A stretch of DNA of 64,000 nt from positions 372,001-436,000 of the forward strand of contig CAVPTB010000003.1 in NCBI GenBank assembly GCA_963708575.1, written 5' to 3'. Position 1 is the first letter of the stretch. The number at the start of each line of letters is the position of its first letter. The notes under the pieces are model-generated. The model worked only from the letters and a program-made list of their open reading frames with translations, had not been told where the DNA came from and searched no databases. The stretch is from DASVWZ01 sp963708575 (GTDB taxonomy: Bacteria; Acidobacteriota; Terriglobia; Terriglobales; Acidobacteriaceae). Both the position numbers and the translations under genes were made by a program. Shown piece after piece: positions 62,515-64,000 of the stretch.

Positions 62515-64000
62515 TTATTTCTTGTCGATCTTCTTCTCAACCTTCGCCCAGGTATCTTTAAGCGCCAATGTACGGTTGAAAACCGGAATGCCAGGCTTTG
62601 AGTCTGGATCGGCGCAGAAATATCCCAACCGCTCAAATTGATAGCGAGTGCCAATTGCCGCATTGGCCAGTGAAGGCTCTAACTTCGCGTTCTTGATAAT
62701 CTCCAGAGAATTGGGATTCAAATTGTCGAGGACATCCTGTCCTGCTTCTACCTGGCTGGGATTTTCCTTGGCAAAAAGATTGTCATAGATTCGTACTTCC
62801 CCCTCGATGGCATGGGCCGCGGAAACCCAGTGGATTGTAGCTTTCACCTTTCGACCATCGGGCGAGTTGCCACCACGAGTTGCGGGGTCGTAGGTGCAGT
62901 GGACTTCTACAATCTCACCCTTTTCGTTCTTCACCACACTCGTACAAGTAATGAAGTATCCATAGCGCAAACGCACTTCGCGTCCTGGAGACAGGCGATA
63001 GTACTGTTTAGGCGGATCTTCGCGGAAGTCATCTTGCTCGATATAGAGCACGCGAGAGAAGGGCACCTTGCGCGAACCGGCGCTTGCGTCCTCCGGATTG
63101 TTCACCGCCTCCATTTCCTCGACCTGAGTCTCGGGATAATTATCAATGACGACCTTCAAGGGACGAAGCACCGCCATGACTCGAGCGGCCCGCTTGTTCA
63201 AGTCTTCGCGCACAAAGTGTTCAAGCATCGCCAATTCAATCGAGCCTGTCGTCTTGGACACGCCGATGGAGGCGCAGAAATTGCGGATCGCTTCCGGAGT
63301 ATAGCCACGCCGCCGAATTCCGGAAATCGTAGGCATCCGCGGATCGTCCCATCCACTCACTCGCCCTTCCTGCACCAACTGAAGCAATTTTCGCTTGCTC
63401 AATAGCGTGTGGGTCAGGTTCAGACGATCGAACTCAATCTGCTGCGACGGGAAAATCTCCAATTGTTGAATGAACCAGTTATAAAGCGGACGATGATCCT
63501 CGAATTCGAGCGTGCACATCGAATGGGTGATCCGCTCGATTGAATCGGACTGGCCATGCGCGAAATCGTACATGGGGTAGATGCACCACTTGTCGCCGGT
63601 GCGGTGATGCGAAGCGTGGAGTATGCGGTACATCACCGGATCGCGAAAATTAAGATTCGGTGAGGCCATGTCGATTTTCGCGCGCAGCACCCGCGAGCCG
63701 TCGGGAAACTCACCGTTACGCATGCGCTCGAACAGGTCCAGATTCTCTTCCACGGAACGGTTACGGTACGGGCTGTCCTTGCCCGGTTCGGTCAACGTGC
63801 CCCGATACTTGCGGATTTCCTCCGCCGAAAGATCGTCCACATACGATTTCCCGGCTTTGATCAACTTCAGCGCCCATTCATAGAGCTGATCGAAGTAATC
63901 GGAAGCATAGTAAAGCCCGTCCCACTGGTAGCCAAGCCACTGCACATCTTGTTTGATGGACTCGACATATTCCGTCTCTTCCTTCTCAGGATTGGTATCG
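62515..64000 (-). CDS. glnS: Glutaminyl-tRNA synthetase (partial, N-terminus outside the window)
   Basis: Charges tRNA-Gln with glutamine. The frame is open to the right edge; the visible upstream end reads DTNPEKEETEYVESIKQDV and QWLGYQWDGLYYASDYF, a class I GlnRS sequence, so the HIGH motif lies beyond. The catalytic lysine-loop motif appears as LLSKRKLLQLV (KMSKS equivalent), and the anticodon-binding beta-barrels follow (RDPVMYRILHASHHRTG, VLYIEQDDFREDPPKQYYRL, IPVFNRTLALKD). GlnRS is expected where Gln-tRNA is made directly rather than by amidotransfer. Confidence 0.96.
   Translation of the reverse strand, partial: DTNPEKEETEYVESIKQDVQWLGYQWDGLYYASDYFDQLYEWALKLIKAGKSYVDDLSAEEIRKYRGTLTEPGKDSPYRNRSVEENLDLFERMRNGEFPDGSRVLRAKIDMASPNLNFRDPVMYRILHASHHRTGDKWCIYPMYDFAHGQSDSIERITHSMCTLEFEDHRPLYNWFIQQLEIFPSQQIEFDRLNLTHTLLSKRKLLQLVQEGRVSGWDDPRMPTISGIRRRGYTPEAIRNFCASIGVSKTTGSIELAMLEHFVREDLNKRAARVMAVLRPLKVVIDNYPETQVEEMEAVNNPEDASAGSRKVPFSRVLYIEQDDFREDPPKQYYRLSPGREVRLRYGYFITCTSVVKNEKGEIVEVHCTYDPATRGGNSPDGRKVKATIHWVSAAHAIEGEVRIYDNLFAKENPSQVEAGQDVLDNLNPNSLEIIKNAKLEPSLANAAIGTRYQFERLGYFCADPDSKPGIPVFNRTLALKDTWAKVEKKIDKK

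Noticed and set aside
1..64000. CRISPR array, prophage or insertion sequence
   Set aside because: No regularly spaced identical repeats, no transposase, integrase or phage structural motifs were seen on either strand.

Overview
The window reads as chromosomal DNA from a soil-type Acidobacteriota (class Terriglobia-like). Support for this is indirect: an Oar-like TonB receptor with an N-terminal carboxypeptidase-regulatory domain, many secreted beta-propeller and Asp-box proteins, KDO and GDP-mannose genes of a Gram-negative envelope, frequent GTG/TTG starts, and short mixed-strand operons. No phage, insertion sequence, rRNA or CRISPR array was seen. One tRNA (CAU anticodon) is present, and both window ends cut a gene (TonB receptor at the left, glnS at the right).

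Layout. 1-9.5 kb: partial Oar-like receptor, tRNA, kdsB, a Ste24-type M48 protease, a GDP-mannose set (manA, manC, phosphohexomutase), an aspartate aminotransferase overlapping coaD. 9.6-15.2 kb: two-component pair followed by an overlapping ECF sigma factor, a cytochrome c lipoprotein, a DUF488 protein and a PBP4-type carboxypeptidase. 15.3-18.6 kb: two secreted proteins with nearly the same signal peptide and a parvulin-type isomerase. 18.8-28.5 kb: folP, hslV-hslU, an FN3 lipoprotein, rnhA, an S9 peptidase, a phosphoesterase, a lone OppD-type ATPase and an SPFH protein. 28.5-35.8 kb: an accessory-looking block with three secreted Asp-box paralogues, a TPR protein and a gene-poor stretch rich in inverted and direct repeats. 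35.8-43 kb: a membrane-anchored unknown, an acyl-CoA carboxylase beta subunit, and a three-gene overlapping unit of TonB receptor, YfiR-like protein and CHASE8-HAMP-GGDEF-EAL protein. 43-48.4 kb: DUF4126 protein, thiL, an M23 peptidase and small unknowns. 48.4-51.9 kb: cysM, a JAMM protease, a CysO-type sulfur carrier and a ThiF-rhodanese protein, i.e. a complete protein-thiocarboxylate cysteine pathway. 52-64 kb: PEGA protein, divergent M1 peptidase, quinone oxidoreductase, PIN-TRAM protein, ispD-ispF, a class I amidotransferase, a small ATPase and glnS.

The points most worth a second look are the clustered CysO pathway, whose carrier ends Gly-Gly-Arg and so appears to need trimming; the receptor/YfiR/cyclic-di-GMP unit; the triplicated Asp-box family with shared promoter-like sequence; and the repeat-rich segment at 35.3-35.8 kb. 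All functions are read from sequence motifs and family knowledge; no database search was possible.
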